Positions 18,637 through 27,211 are shown, counted from the stretch's first letter. The stretch is 64,000 bases of DNA from Streptomyces sp. NBC_00239 (GCF_036194065.1 NZ_CP108095.1:4340001-4404000), one strand, 5' to 3'. The notes: generated by a model from the sequence alone, not told the origin. Numbers and translations are program-made.

Positions 18637-20810
18637 CCCCGGCCGTACTCACACCCGCCGCCGACGCCGCCGCGCCACGGCCCGCAGCCGCCGATGCCGC
18701 CCGGCCCCGCTGGGAGCGGCCCGCGCTGGCCGCCCTGCTGCTCGGCACCGCGCTGCTCTACCTGTGGCACCTCAGCTCCTCCGGCTACGCCAACTCCTTC
18801 TACTCCGCCGCCGTACAGGCCGGTTCGGAGAGCTGGAAGGCCTTCTTCTTCGGCTCCTCGGACGCCGGCAACTCCATCACCGTGGACAAGCCGCCGGCCG
18901 CGCTGTGGCCGATGGCCCTGTCGGTCCGCCTCTTCGGGCTGGGCTCCTGGCAGATCCTGGCCCCGCAGGCGCTGATGGGCGTGGCCACGACCGGCGTGCT
19001 GTTCGCCTCCGTGCGCCGCCAGTTCGGCCCGGCCGCCGGGCTGATCGCGGGCACGGCGTTCGCACTGACGCCGGTCGCCGCGCTGATGTTCCGCTTCAAC
19101 AACCCCGACGCGCTGCTCACCCTGCTGCTCACGGTCACCGTGTACTGCGTGCTGCGGGCCCTCGAAGGCGGCCGCACCCGGTGGCTCGTGTGGGCGGGCG
19201 TCGCGGTCGGCCTCGCCTTCCTCACCAAGACCCTGCAGGCCTTCCTGATCCTGCCGCCGCTCGCCCTGCTGTACGCCGTGTGCGCCCCGGTACGGCTGCG
19301 CCGCCGGCTGGGCCAACTGCTGGCGGCCGGGCTCGCGATGGTCGTCTCGGGCGGCTGGTGGGTGGCGGTCGTGGAACTGTGGCCCGCCGCCTCCCGCCCG
19401 TACATCGGCGGCTCGCAGACCAACTCCTTCCTGGAGCTGACCTTCGGCTACAACGGGCTGGGCCGGATCAACGGCAACGAGACCGGCAGCGTGGGCGGCG
19501 GCGGCCGCGGGGACGGCCCGGGCGGCGGTGGCGGCGGCTGGGGCGAGACCGGCATCGGCCGGCTCTTCTCCGACAACATAGGCGGCCAGATCGCCTGGCT
19601 GCTGCCGGCCGCGCTGGTGCTGCTGGCGGCGGGCCTGGTGGTGACCTGGCGGGCACGGCGGGCGACCGACTCCCTGGAGTCGATGGCCCGGGCGGCGTTC
19701 CTGGCTTGGGGCGGCGCCCTGCTGATCACCCTGGCGGTGTTCAGCTTCATGCAGGGCATCTTCCACGAGTACTACACGGTGGCCCTGGCCCCCTACGCGG
19801 CCGCGCTGGTGGGCATGGGGGCGGTGGTCCTCTGGGAGGAGCGGGGGACGCGGCTCGCGGCGGCGGCCCTGGCCGGCACGGTCGCGCTGACCGCCTGGTG
19901 GTCGTACGTGCTGCTGGGCCGCGCGGACGGGTACCTGCCGTGGCTGCGGTGGCTGGTCCTCGCGGCCGGGCTGGCCGCGGCGGCCGGACTGCTGGTGCGG
20001 CGGCTCGCGTTGTGGGCGGCCGGGCTGGGCCTCGCGGCGGCGCTGGCCGGCCCGTTCGCGTACTGCCTGACCACCGTCGCGGAGGGCCACACCGGCTCGA
20101 TCGTGACGGCCGGCCCGGCGGTCGCCGGCGGCATGCGCGGCCCGGGCGGCGGCCGCCTCGTGCGGATGGGTCCCGGCTTCGAATTCCCCCAGGGCGGCCA
20201 GGGCGGCTTCCCCGGCGGCCAGGGCGGTACGGGCGGCCTCCCCGGCGGCGCCGGCGGCCAGAACCCGCCGCAGGGCGGCGCCGCTCCGGGCGGCACGGGC
20301 CCGGGCGGCGGCGCCGCTCCGGGCGGCACCGCGGGCGGTACGGGCGGCCCCGGTGCGCCCGGTACGGGCACACCCTCCGCACCGGGCGCACCCGGCGGCG
20401 CCGACGGCAGGATCCGTGTCGGCGGTCCCGGCGGGCTGCTCGGCGGCACGAGCGTCGGCGCGGCGCTCAAGCAGGCGCTTACCGCCGACGCCGACCGCTA
20501 CACGTGGGTGGCCGCGGCCACCGGCGCCCAGAACGCGGCGAGCTACCAGCTCGCCACCGGCCACGCCGTGATGCCGATCGGCGGCTTCAACGGCAGCGAC
20601 CCCTCGCCCACGCTGGAACAGTTCAAGTCGTACGTGTCGCAGGGCCGGATCCACTACTACGTCGGCAGCGGTGGCGGCGGCATGGGCGGCGGTCCGGGCG
20701 GCGGCACCAGCTCCGCGATCGCCACCTGGGTCGCGCAGAACTTCACGGCGAAGACGGTCGGCGGCGCCACGCTCTACGACCTGACGGCCCCGAAGTCAGC
20801 CGACTCCTGA
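18633..20810 (+). CDS. GT39/ArnT-PMT-like polyprenyl-phosphate glycosyltransferase with Gly-rich insert
   Basis: A 725-residue integral membrane protein. Roughly 10-12 transmembrane helices occupy residues 25-490. The first extracytoplasmic loop has GNSITVDKPPAALW, whose Asp-Lys-Pro-Pro motif is typical of this C-type glycosyltransferase group, and the cytoplasmic/periplasmic junction has FRFNNPDALLTLLL. After the last helix comes a glycine-rich, collagen-like stretch (about residues 500-610, many GGxGG repeats), then an extracytoplasmic C-terminal domain of about 115 residues (YTWVAAATGAQNAASYQLA, VMPIGGFNGSDPSP). Another Gly-rich insert lies near residues 288-305. It is coupled to the GT2-GtrA gene by ATGA and probably uses the lipid-linked sugar that protein makes. 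It ends at a short direct repeat containing the stop codon. Confidence 0.88.
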   Translation: MTPAVLTPAADAAAPRPAAADAARPRWERPALAALLLGTALLYLWHLSSSGYANSFYSAAVQAGSESWKAFFFGSSDAGNSITVDKPPAALWPMALSVRLFGLGSWQILAPQALMGVATTGVLFASVRRQFGPAAGLIAGTAFALTPVAALMFRFNNPDALLTLLLTVTVYCVLRALEGGRTRWLVWAGVAVGLAFLTKTLQAFLILPPLALLYAVCAPVRLRRRLGQLLAAGLAMVVSGGWWVAVVELWPAASRPYIGGSQTNSFLELTFGYNGLGRINGNETGSVGGGGRGDGPGGGGGGWGETGIGRLFSDNIGGQIAWLLPAALVLLAAGLVVTWRARRATDSLESMARAAFLAWGGALLITLAVFSFMQGIFHEYYTVALAPYAAALVGMGAVVLWEERGTRLAAAALAGTVALTAWWSYVLLGRADGYLPWLRWLVLAAGLAAAAGLLVRRLALWAAGLGLAAALAGPFAYCLTTVAEGHTGSIVTAGPAVAGGMRGPGGGRLVRMGPGFEFPQGGQGGFPGGQGGTGGLPGGAGGQNPPQGGAAPGGTGPGGGAAPGGTAGGTGGPGAPGTGTPSAPGAPGGADGRIRVGGPGGLLGGTSVGAALKQALTADADRYTWVAAATGAQNAASYQLATGHAVMPIGGFNGSDPSPTLEQFKSYVSQGRIHYYVGSGGGGMGGGPGGGTSSAIATWVAQNFTAKTVGGATLYDLTAPKSADS

Positions 20811-20826
20811 AGTCCCCGACTCCTGA
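20800..20826. repeat. short direct repeat CCGACTCCTGA around the GT39 stop
   Basis: Two copies of CCGACTCCTGA at 20800-20810 and 20816-20826; the first contains the GT39 stop codon. It is adjacent to the left arm of the inverted-repeat element and may mark its insertion or slippage. Confidence 0.7.
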
Positions 20827-20836
20827 GGCGCTCTCG

Positions 20837-21032
20837 AAGCGGTCTCGGGGTGGTGAAGCACGGCCCCGCGCCGCCCGGCACGCATTCCCCCGTAGCCCTT
20901 CGGGCACGGGAGGCGGCCCGACGCCGCACCGGCCGAAGACCCAAGTACGCCCCGTACGAGGGCCTTCGGCCGGCACGCCGATCGCACGCACCGGACGACG
21001 CGGAACCGCACCCCACCACCCCGAGACCGCTT
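20837..21032. repeat. foldback element with 19-bp perfect terminal inverted repeats (MITE-like)
   Basis: The 19-bp arms AAGCGGTCTCGGGGTGGTG (20837-20855) and its exact complement (21014-21032) enclose about 158 bp that contain a second inverted repeat, CCGGCCGAAG / CTTCGGCCGG, with an inner GTAC pair. No open reading frame inside looks coding. No clear target-site duplication flanks it. It may be a miniature inverted-repeat element or a large bidirectional terminator. Confidence 0.6.
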
Positions 21033-21098
21033 AGCATCAAGGGGGCGGACCGGGCATTCCGGGCCCGCCCGCCCCCGCCGGATGACAGAGGGTGCCTC

Positions 21099-21854
21099 AT
21101 GGTGACTGCTGCCGACCCCGCGAAGACCGATGGCTGCCCGCGCACCAGCGTGTGGCTCGCGCCCCGCACCCACGGCGGCAGACGCCGCAGCGAGCAGCCC
21201 GCGGGGCTGGACCGGGACAAGATCACGGCAGCCGCCGTCCGGCTCCTCGACACCCAGGGCCTGGCCCGCTTCTCGATGCGCCGCCTCGCCGCCGCACTCG
21301 GTGTCACCGCGATGTCCCTCTACTGGTACGTCGACACCAAGGACGACCTGCTGGAACTCGCCCTGGACGCGGCCCTCGGCGAGTACCCGCCACCCACCCC
21401 GGCCACCGGCCCCGCCCTTACCCCGGCCACCGGCCCGGCCACAGCGCCGGCTCCCGCCCCGGACGGCTGGCGCGGCCTGCTGCGGAGCCTCGCCTGCGGG
21501 CACCGGAGGCTGCTCGCCGCGCACCCCTGGGTCTCCCCGCTGGCCGCCGTGTTCCCCAACATCGGCCCGCACGCCCGCGCCTTCGACGCCTCCGTCCAGC
21601 ACGTCCTGCACGCCACCGGGCTGTCCGCGGCCGGCCGGGCCGGGGCGCATCTCGCGATCGCCCAGTTCCTGCACGGCTGCGGCACCCTGCGCCAGGCCCC
21701 CGAGGGCGACTTCCACTTCGCCCTGGAGGTCCTGGTCTCCGGCATCGACGCCCAGGCGGCCACGACCGCACCCGCAGCCACACCCGCAGCCGCACCCACA
21801 ACCGCAGCCGCACCCACGCCCGCAACCGCGGCCGCCGGCACCACCGGCTCCTAG
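21099..21854 (+). CDS. TetR-family transcriptional regulator
   Basis: A 251-residue repressor. The N-terminal helix-turn-helix lies at about residues 40-90 (ITAAAVRLLDTQGLARFSMR, then LAAALGVTAMSLYWYVDTKD), followed by a ligand-binding domain of the TetR_C tetracycline-repressor type. Two low-complexity segments interrupt it: a Pro-Ala-Thr repeat near residues 100-120 and an Ala-Thr-Pro tail over the last 30 residues. ATG 21099 is used because upstream in-frame sequence belongs to the foldback element. It converges on a DHA2 exporter gene, and both stop codons lie in a single CCTAGG palindrome. The exporter also has its own MarR regulator, so the TetR target may lie elsewhere. Confidence 0.85.
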   Translation: MVTAADPAKTDGCPRTSVWLAPRTHGGRRRSEQPAGLDRDKITAAAVRLLDTQGLARFSMRRLAAALGVTAMSLYWYVDTKDDLLELALDAALGEYPPPTPATGPALTPATGPATAPAPAPDGWRGLLRSLACGHRRLLAAHPWVSPLAAVFPNIGPHARAFDASVQHVLHATGLSAAGRAGAHLAIAQFLHGCGTLRQAPEGDFHFALEVLVSGIDAQAATTAPAATPAAAPTTAAAPTPATAAAGTTGS

Positions 21855-23449
21855 GAGGACGCGTCCGGGGCGTCCGCGGCCGGCCGGGACTTCAGCGCGA
21901 CCTCCTTGATGAACACGACGAGCACCAACGCCACCAGCGCGGTCGGGGCGGCGTACAGGAACACGTCGCCGACCCCGTGCCCGTACGCGGACTCGACGAC
22001 CTGGCGGAACGGCGCGGGCAGCGCGTCGAGGTCGGGGATGCCGCCCCCGCCGGTGCCGCCGTGGCCCAGCGCCGCGGCCTTCGGGCCGAGCGCGGTCAGC
22101 CCGTCCTCGACGTAGCCGGTCACCCGGGTCGCCATCACCGCGCCGAGCGCCGAGACGCCCACCGCACCGCCCAGCGAGCGGAAGAAGGTGACCACGGAGC
22201 TGGCGGCGCCGAGGTCCTCGGGCGCCACCTGGTTCTGGGCGGCGAGGACCAGGTTCTGCATCATCATGCCGAGCCCGAGACCGGTCAGCGCCATGAACAG
22301 CGCGATGTGCCAGTACTCCGTGTCGTACCGCAGGGTGCCGAGCAGGCCCAGGCCCGCGGTCAGCAGCACACCGCCGGACACCAGCCAGGCCTTCCAGCGC
22401 CCGGTCTTGGTGATGACCTGCCCGGAGACCGTCGAGGAGACGAAGAGTCCGCCGATCATCGGGATGGTGAGGACGCCGGACATGGTCGGCGACTCGCCGC
22501 GGGCCAGCTGGAAGTACTGGCTGAAGAACACCGTCCCGGAGAACATCGCGATGCCCACGAACAGCGAGGCCGCCGAGGCCAGGCTGATCGTCTTGTTGCG
22601 GAACAGCCGCAGCGGGATGATCGGGTCGCTCGCGCGGGACTCGACGAGGACGAACACCAGGCCCAGCAGCACCGCGCCGCCGGTCATCGCCCAGGTCTGC
22701 CAGGAGATCCAGTCGTACGAGTCACCGGCCTGCGTGACCCAGATCAGCAGCAGGGAGACGGCGGCGCTGATGAAGAAGGCGCCCGCCCAGTCCACCTTGA
22801 CGTCCCGTTTGACCACCGGCAGTCGCAGTGTCTTCTGGAGCACGACCAGGGCGATCACGGCGAACGGCACGCCCACGTAGAAGCACCAGCGCCAGCCCAG
22901 CCACGCGGTGTCGGTGATGACCCCGCCGAGCAGCGGCCCCCCGACGGTCGCGACGGCGAAGACCGCGCCGAGGTAGCCGCTGTACCGGCCGCGCTCGCGC
23001 GGGGAGATCATCGCGGCCATCACGATCTGCGCCAGCGCGGAGAGGCCGCCGACGCCGATGCCCTGGACCACGCGGCAGGCGATGAGCATGCCCGTGTTCT
23101 GCGAGAGCCCGGCCACCACCGAGCCGAGGACGTAGATCACCAGGGATATCTGGACCAGCAGCTTCTTGCTGAACAGGTCGGAGAGCTTGCCCCACAGCGG
23201 GGTGGCCGCGGTCATCGACAGCAGGGCGGCGGTGACCACCCACGTGTACGAGGCCTGGGTGCCGCCGAGGTCGCTGATGATCTGCGGCAGGGCGTTGGAG
23301 ACGATCGTCGAGGACAGGATCGCCACGAACATGCCGAGCATGAGCCCGGACAGGGCTTCCATGATCTGGCGGTGCGTCATGGGGGCGTTGTCGGACACGG
23401 TCTCCGACTGGCTCTCGCCCCGCACACCGGTGGGTGTGGCAGTAGCCAT
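21851..23449 (-). CDS. DHA2 (EmrB/QacA-type) 14-TM MFS drug exporter
   Basis: A 532-residue proton-driven exporter. The MFS motif A region reads LWGKLSDLFSKKLL between TM2 and TM3; motif C-like glycines follow (VGGPLLGGVITD). The hydrophobic pattern fits 14 transmembrane helices, the DHA2 family topology, with a hydrophilic N-terminus of 25 residues and a short periplasmic Gly-rich loop near residue 475. Members export cationic drugs, antibiotics or self-made metabolites. The ATG lies 13 nt after the stop of the marR gene, so the two form an operon driven by the operator-flanked promoter at 23886-23930. The 3' end overlaps the convergent tetR stop by 4 nt. Confidence 0.93.
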   Translation of the reverse strand: MATATPTGVRGESQSETVSDNAPMTHRQIMEALSGLMLGMFVAILSSTIVSNALPQIISDLGGTQASYTWVVTAALLSMTAATPLWGKLSDLFSKKLLVQISLVIYVLGSVVAGLSQNTGMLIACRVVQGIGVGGLSALAQIVMAAMISPRERGRYSGYLGAVFAVATVGGPLLGGVITDTAWLGWRWCFYVGVPFAVIALVVLQKTLRLPVVKRDVKVDWAGAFFISAAVSLLLIWVTQAGDSYDWISWQTWAMTGGAVLLGLVFVLVESRASDPIIPLRLFRNKTISLASAASLFVGIAMFSGTVFFSQYFQLARGESPTMSGVLTIPMIGGLFVSSTVSGQVITKTGRWKAWLVSGGVLLTAGLGLLGTLRYDTEYWHIALFMALTGLGLGMMMQNLVLAAQNQVAPEDLGAASSVVTFFRSLGGAVGVSALGAVMATRVTGYVEDGLTALGPKAAALGHGGTGGGGIPDLDALPAPFRQVVESAYGHGVGDVFLYAAPTALVALVLVVFIKEVALKSRPAADAPDASS

Positions 23450-23462
23450 GTGTTTCCTTCGG

Positions 23463-23882
23463 TCAGAAGCTCGATCGGAGTCGGGCCAGCAGGGTGTTCA
23501 GTACGTGGACGTCCTCGGCGGGCCAGCCCGCCAGCGCCCGTTCCAGCGCGGCCGAGTAGCCCGCGCCGAGGGCGGCCAGCAGCTCGCGGCCGGCCGGGGT
23601 GAGCCGCAGGATCCGGCAGCGCCCGTCGCCGGGGTCGGCCGCCCGCTCGATCCAGCCGCGCTCGACGACGTGGGCGACGTGCCGGCTGGTCACCGAGAGG
23701 TCGACGCCCAGCAGCGTGGACAGGGGGCTCAGCCGCATCTCGCCGTGCCGTCCCAGCAGGGCCAGCACGGCGGCCGGGCCGGCCGGACAGTCGGCCGGCA
23801 GGGTCCGGGCCAGCTCTCGCTTGACCACGCCCACCCCGGCGAGCTGCCGGGCCAGTTCCTCGTACACGCGGCGCCTCCCCAT
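23463..23882 (-). CDS. MarR-family repressor of the exporter operon
   Basis: A 139-residue winged-helix regulator: helices (VYEELARQLAGVGVVKRELA), recognition region (LSPLSTLLGVDLSVTSRHVA), wing (RAADPGDGRCRILRLTPAG). I chose ATG 23882 rather than the in-frame ATG 23903, because a perfect GTTGCT-N3-AGCAAC palindrome and a good -10 box occupy the sequence between them. The first seven codons of the longer version would therefore encode operator rather than protein. It is followed after 13 nt by the DHA2 exporter gene. By analogy with MarR/EmrR systems it likely represses itself and the pump until it binds a drug-like ligand (inference). Confidence 0.88.
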   Translation of the reverse strand: MGRRRVYEELARQLAGVGVVKRELARTLPADCPAGPAAVLALLGRHGEMRLSPLSTLLGVDLSVTSRHVAHVVERGWIERAADPGDGRCRILRLTPAGRELLAALGAGYSAALERALAGWPAEDVHVLNTLLARLRSSF

Positions 23883-23885
23883 CTT

Positions 23886-23930
23886 GTTGCTTAGAGCAAC
23901 CATATGAGTGGATGGTTGCTACAGGCAAAC
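23886..23930 (-). promoter_or_regulatory. marR-exporter promoter with two MarR operator-like repeats
   Basis: On the minus strand, -35 TTGCCT (23928-23923) and -10 TATGGT (23904-23899) are 18 nt apart. A perfect palindrome GTTGCT-TAG-AGCAAC (23886-23900) overlaps the -10 and likely transcription start. A related imperfect repeat (GTTGC, 5 nt, GCAAA; 23915-23929) covers the -35. The centres are about 29 bp apart, a layout suited to self-repression. Confidence 0.75.
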
Positions 23931-24019
23931 GAATCTGGCCGAGTCGCGGTAAAGGAAGGGGAAAGGATGACCGGGTGCAGGCTTGGGCGCGGCGCCGGGG
24001 GTTCGCTAGGGTCCCGTGC

Positions 24020-24220
24020 ATGGCACACAACACCCCGGGCCCCGAGGGCAACTACGACCCCGCGGGCAGCACTCAGATGTTCCGCGCCTTCGTCGACGAG
24101 GGCGAGCCGCACCGCCCCGTGGCGGCGGCAGCCCAGTCCGGCCCGCGCGTGGGCCTCATCCTGACCGTCCTGGCGATCGCCGCCGTGCTGGCGGGCGTGG
24201 CCTGGCTCGCCCTGTCCTGA
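24020..24220 (+). CDS. small single-pass membrane protein
   Basis: A 66-residue protein: about 40 polar residues (GPEGNYDPAGSTQMFRAFVD) then one hydrophobic helix (LILTVLAIAAVLAGVAWLAL) and no tail, so an N-in or tail-anchored topology is expected. It is divergent from the marR gene. A TAGGGT -10-like box at 24007-24012 is 7 nt before the ATG, consistent with a leaderless message. I do not recognise a function; the coding call rests on conserved-looking composition, the promoter position and the membrane helix. Confidence 0.65.
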   Translation: MAHNTPGPEGNYDPAGSTQMFRAFVDEGEPHRPVAAAAQSGPRVGLILTVLAIAAVLAGVAWLALS

Positions 24221-24229
24221 CGGCCCCCG

Positions 24230-24249
24230 CCGCGGGTTTCCTCCCGCGG
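24230..24249. terminator. short bidirectional hairpin
   Basis: CCGCGGG and CCCGCGG with a 6-nt loop (TTTCCT), placed between the small membrane protein gene and the convergent lipoprotein gene. Confidence 0.6.
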
Positions 24250-24251
24250 GG

Positions 24252-25232
24252 TCACTTCCAGTCGGCGGTGACCTCGCGGGTCTCGATGTGCATGCCGAGC
24301 GGCACCCGCCAGGCCTCGACGCACACCGAGTAGGTCTTCTTCTTCCGCGCCTGCGCGCCGATCGGCGCGGGCAGCGGCTGTGACGAGGTGATCGTCGCCC
24401 AGTCCACGCCGAGGGCGCCGATGATGTGGGTCGCGAAGCCCACCGTCCCCGAGCGCACCGCGGTTCCGCCGGTGTTGCGGAAGACGACCGTCACGTTCTC
24501 GCACCACCGGTGGTCCGCGGGGGACCGCTCCGGCGTGCCGAGGGTGAGCCGCGCCGGGTCGGGCCGCGGGGTGGGCGTACTGCCGCCGCCACTCGTCCCG
24601 CCGGCACCACTGCTCCCGCCGCTCCCACTGCTCCCGCCGCTCCCGCCGGTGCTTCCCGAGCCGCCGGTGCTCGCCGAGCCGCCCGTACTCGCCGAGCCGC
24701 CCGAGCCGCCGGAGCCCCCCGTGCTCGCGGAGCCGCCCGCCCCGCCCGCGGCCGCGGACCCGCCCGCCGTCGATCCCGTGGTGCTGCCGCCGGAGGATCC
24801 CGTACCGCCCGTGGTGGACCCGGTGGTGCCCGTACTGCCGCCGCTGCCGCCGCCCGTGCCCGTACTCCCGGCCGCCCCGCCGGACCCGGCGCCTCCGCCG
24901 GCCCCGCCCGTACTCCCGCCGCCCGGGCCGCCCGTGCCGCCGCCGGCGGAGCCGCTCGAACCGTCCACGCCGGTTGCCGCGCCGTGGCCGTCGGGGGCTG
25001 AGGGGGCCGTGGTGGCGGAGGCCGTGCCGCCGCCCGTGGGTGCGCCCGGCAGGGGCTGGAGCTCGGTCCGGCCGTGCGGGCGGGCGAGGTCGCCGGCGGC
25101 CCGCTCGGGGCCGGGGCCGGCCGCGCCCACGGCCGCGTAGCCCGCGGAGCCGGAGCTCCCGCAGGCGGTCAGAGCGGCGGCCGCACCGAGGGACAGTGCG
25201 GCCGCGGCGGCGTACAGGGATCCCCTTCGCAT
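24252..25232 (-). CDS. Gly/Ser/Thr-rich lipoprotein with conserved C-terminal domain
   Basis: A 326-residue lipoprotein. The signal peptide (residues 1-24) ends in lipobox LTAC, so Cys24 would be lipid-modified and the protein anchored outside the membrane. Residues about 95-225 are an almost pure Gly/Ser/Thr/Ala low-complexity region built of GGS and STGG repeats, likely a flexible spacer through the cell wall. The C-terminal 95 residues (about 230-326) form a compact domain with two cysteines (RWCENVTVVF, TYSVCVEAW) and beta-strand-like segments. I do not recognise the domain; it may be a surface-exposed binding module. The adjacent sigma genes on the same strand are upstream and separated by a gap, so co-regulation is possible but not shown. 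Confidence 0.8.
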   Translation of the reverse strand: MRRGSLYAAAAALSLGAAAALTACGSSGSAGYAAVGAAGPGPERAAGDLARPHGRTELQPLPGAPTGGGTASATTAPSAPDGHGAATGVDGSSGSAGGGTGGPGGGSTGGAGGGAGSGGAAGSTGTGGGSGGSTGTTGSTTGGTGSSGGSTTGSTAGGSAAAGGAGGSASTGGSGGSGGSASTGGSASTGGSGSTGGSGGSSGSGGSSGAGGTSGGGSTPTPRPDPARLTLGTPERSPADHRWCENVTVVFRNTGGTAVRSGTVGFATHIIGALGVDWATITSSQPLPAPIGAQARKKKTYSVCVEAWRVPLGMHIETREVTADWK

Positions 25233-25298
25233 CCCGCCAGTTTTACTGACGGTCCGTCAATTGTGAAGCCTGCGACGGCGGAAGGGGATTCGCGTGGG

Positions 25299-26138
25299 TC
25301 AGTCCCCGATCAGGCCCTGGCGGAGCTGGGCCAGCGTGCGGGTCAGCAGCCGCGAGACGTGCATCTGCGAGATGCCGACCTCCTCGCCGATCTGCGACTG
25401 GGTCATGTTGGCGAAGAAGCGCAGCATGATGATCTGCCGTTCCCGGGGCGGGAGTTTGGCCAGCAGCGGCTTCAACGACTCGCGGTACTCGACGCCTTCG
25501 AGCGCGGTGTCCTCGTACCCGAGCCGGTCCGCGAGCGAGCCCTCGCCGCCCTCGTCCTCCGGGGACGGCGAGTCGAGCGAGGAGGCCGTGTACGCGTTGC
25601 CGACCGCGAGGCCGTCGACGACCTCCTCCTCCGACACCCCGAGCACGACGGCGAGTTCGGTGACCGTCGGCGAGCGGTCCAGCTTCTGCGCCAGCTCGTC
25701 GCTCGCCTTGGTGAGCGCGAGGCGCAGCTCCTGGAGCCGCCGCGGCACGCGCACCGACCAGGAGGTGTCCCGGAAGAAGCGCTTGATCTCGCCGACCACG
25801 GTCGGCATCGCGAAGGTCGGGAACTCCACGCCGCGTTCGCAGTCGAACCGGTCGATCGCCTTGATCAGGCCGATCGTGCCGACCTGGACGATGTCCTCCA
25901 TCGGCTCGTTGCGGCTGCGGAAGCGGGCCGCCGCGTACCGCACGAGCGGGAGGTTCAGCTCGATCAGGGTGTCGCGTACGTACGCCCGTTCGGGGCTGTC
26001 GGCCTCAAGGGCGGCGAGCCTCAGGAACAGCGCGCGGGAGAGGGTGCGGGTGTCGATGGCTTCCGAGCGGTCGAGCACTGCCGGCGCTTCGCTCTTGACG
26101 AGCGTGAGCACCTTGGAGCTGCCCTGTTCTGCGGACAT
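25299..26138 (-). CDS. sigN: SigB/SigF-family sigma factor, SigN-like
   Basis: A 279-residue group 3 sigma factor with regions 2, 3 and 4. Region 2 contains [20 protein letters not shown] and [19 protein letters not shown]; region 4 contains LPPRERQIIMLRFF and [18 protein letters not shown]. The family controls stress response and development in Streptomyces. Its place immediately downstream of a sigF-like gene on the same strand matches S. coelicolor sigN-sigF (SCO4034-SCO4035, from memory), where SigN acts at the base of aerial hyphae. The 221-nt gap to the sigF gene allows an independent promoter: a TTGACG at about 26275 on the minus strand is a candidate -35 without a convincing -10. The ATG is preceded by a GGGGGTGG ribosome-binding stretch. 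Confidence 0.8.
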   Translation of the reverse strand: MSAEQGSSKVLTLVKSEAPAVLDRSEAIDTRTLSRALFLRLAALEADSPERAYVRDTLIELNLPLVRYAAARFRSRNEPMEDIVQVGTIGLIKAIDRFDCERGVEFPTFAMPTVVGEIKRFFRDTSWSVRVPRRLQELRLALTKASDELAQKLDRSPTVTELAVVLGVSEEEVVDGLAVGNAYTASSLDSPSPEDEGGEGSLADRLGYEDTALEGVEYRESLKPLLAKLPPRERQIIMLRFFANMTQSQIGEEVGISQMHVSRLLTRTLAQLRQGLIGD

Positions 26139-26359
26139 GCCACCCCCTTGTGGTCGCGGACGGTCGCGTTGGGCGCGCCCGTCGGAGGAACGCAGCCTCC
26201 ACCTGAATACCGGAGGCGGGGCTGCGGCAAACGCGGTTCCAGCAGAATGTCACATGTCGGCAACACGCTGTAGCGTCAAGTCGACATATCTCCGCAGCGA
26301 CAGGGCGGAATAGGCCGGATCTGTCGGGAAACGGGCGGAGCGATCTCCACCCGTTTCAG

Positions 26360-27211
26360 CTACGCCTCGATACGGTTTGCGGATCGGAGCCGAGCGAAGC
26401 TCCGGGCGAGCAGTCGGGAGACGTGCATCTGCGAGACCCCGAGCTCCGCGCTGATCTGGGACTGCGTCAGGTTGTTGTAGTAGCGCAGCAGGAGGATCCG
26501 CTGTTCGCGCTCGGGCAGTTGTACGAGCAGGTGGCGCACCAGGTCGCGGTGCTCCACCCCGGCCAGCTCCGGGTCCTCGTATCCCAGCCGGTCGAGCAGC
26601 CCGGGCAGCCCGTCGCCCTCCTGGGCCGCCTCCAGCGAGGTGGCGTGGTACGAGCGGCCGGCCTCGATGCAGGACAGCACCTCGTCCTCCGAGATCCGCA
26701 GCCGCTCGGCGATCTCCGGGGTCGTGGGGGTCCTTCCGTGGGCCGTGGTGAGGTCCTCGGTGGCCGCGTTGACCTGGACCCACAGCTCGTGCAGCCGGCG
26801 CGGTACGTGGACCGTGCGGACGTTGTCGCGGAAGTACCGCTTGATCTCGCCGACCACGGTCGGCATCGCGAAGGTCGGGAACTGCACCCCGCGGTCCGGG
26901 TCGAACCGGTCGATGGCGTTGATCAGCCCGATCGTGCCGACCTGGACCACGTCCTCCATCGGCTCGTTGCGGCTGCGGAAGCGGGCCGCCGCGTACCGGA
27001 CGAGCGGGAGGTTCGCCTCGATCAGGGCGCTGCGCACCCGCCGGTGCTCTCCGGTGCCCGGCTCCAGGTCCTTCAGCTGGCCGAAGAGCACCTGGGTCAG
27101 GGCACGGGTGTCCGCCCCCCTGGTGCTCTGCGGGCGGGCCGGGAGGCTCGCGGCGGGAGGCTCCTCCTGCTGGGGCGGCACCTGAGGCGTTGCACTGGCC
27201 GGCACGGTCAC
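26360..27211 (-). CDS. sigF: sporulation sigma factor SigF
   Basis: A 283-residue SigB-family sigma factor; regions 2-4 are clear ([76 protein letters not shown]). The N-terminal 30 residues are Pro/Gln-rich. In S. coelicolor SigF is a late, spore-specific sigma factor needed for wall thickening and pigment. The GTG start at 27211 has GGGGTGG just upstream. No anti-sigma or anti-anti-sigma gene is adjacent, as is usual for this locus, so control is by unlinked partners. The downstream sigN-like gene shares 60% or more visible identity in region 2, suggesting an ancient tandem duplication (inference). Confidence 0.85.
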   Translation of the reverse strand: MTVPASATPQVPPQQEEPPAASLPARPQSTRGADTRALTQVLFGQLKDLEPGTGEHRRVRSALIEANLPLVRYAAARFRSRNEPMEDVVQVGTIGLINAIDRFDPDRGVQFPTFAMPTVVGEIKRYFRDNVRTVHVPRRLHELWVQVNAATEDLTTAHGRTPTTPEIAERLRISEDEVLSCIEAGRSYHATSLEAAQEGDGLPGLLDRLGYEDPELAGVEHRDLVRHLLVQLPEREQRILLLRYYNNLTQSQISAELGVSQMHVSRLLARSFARLRSANRIEA

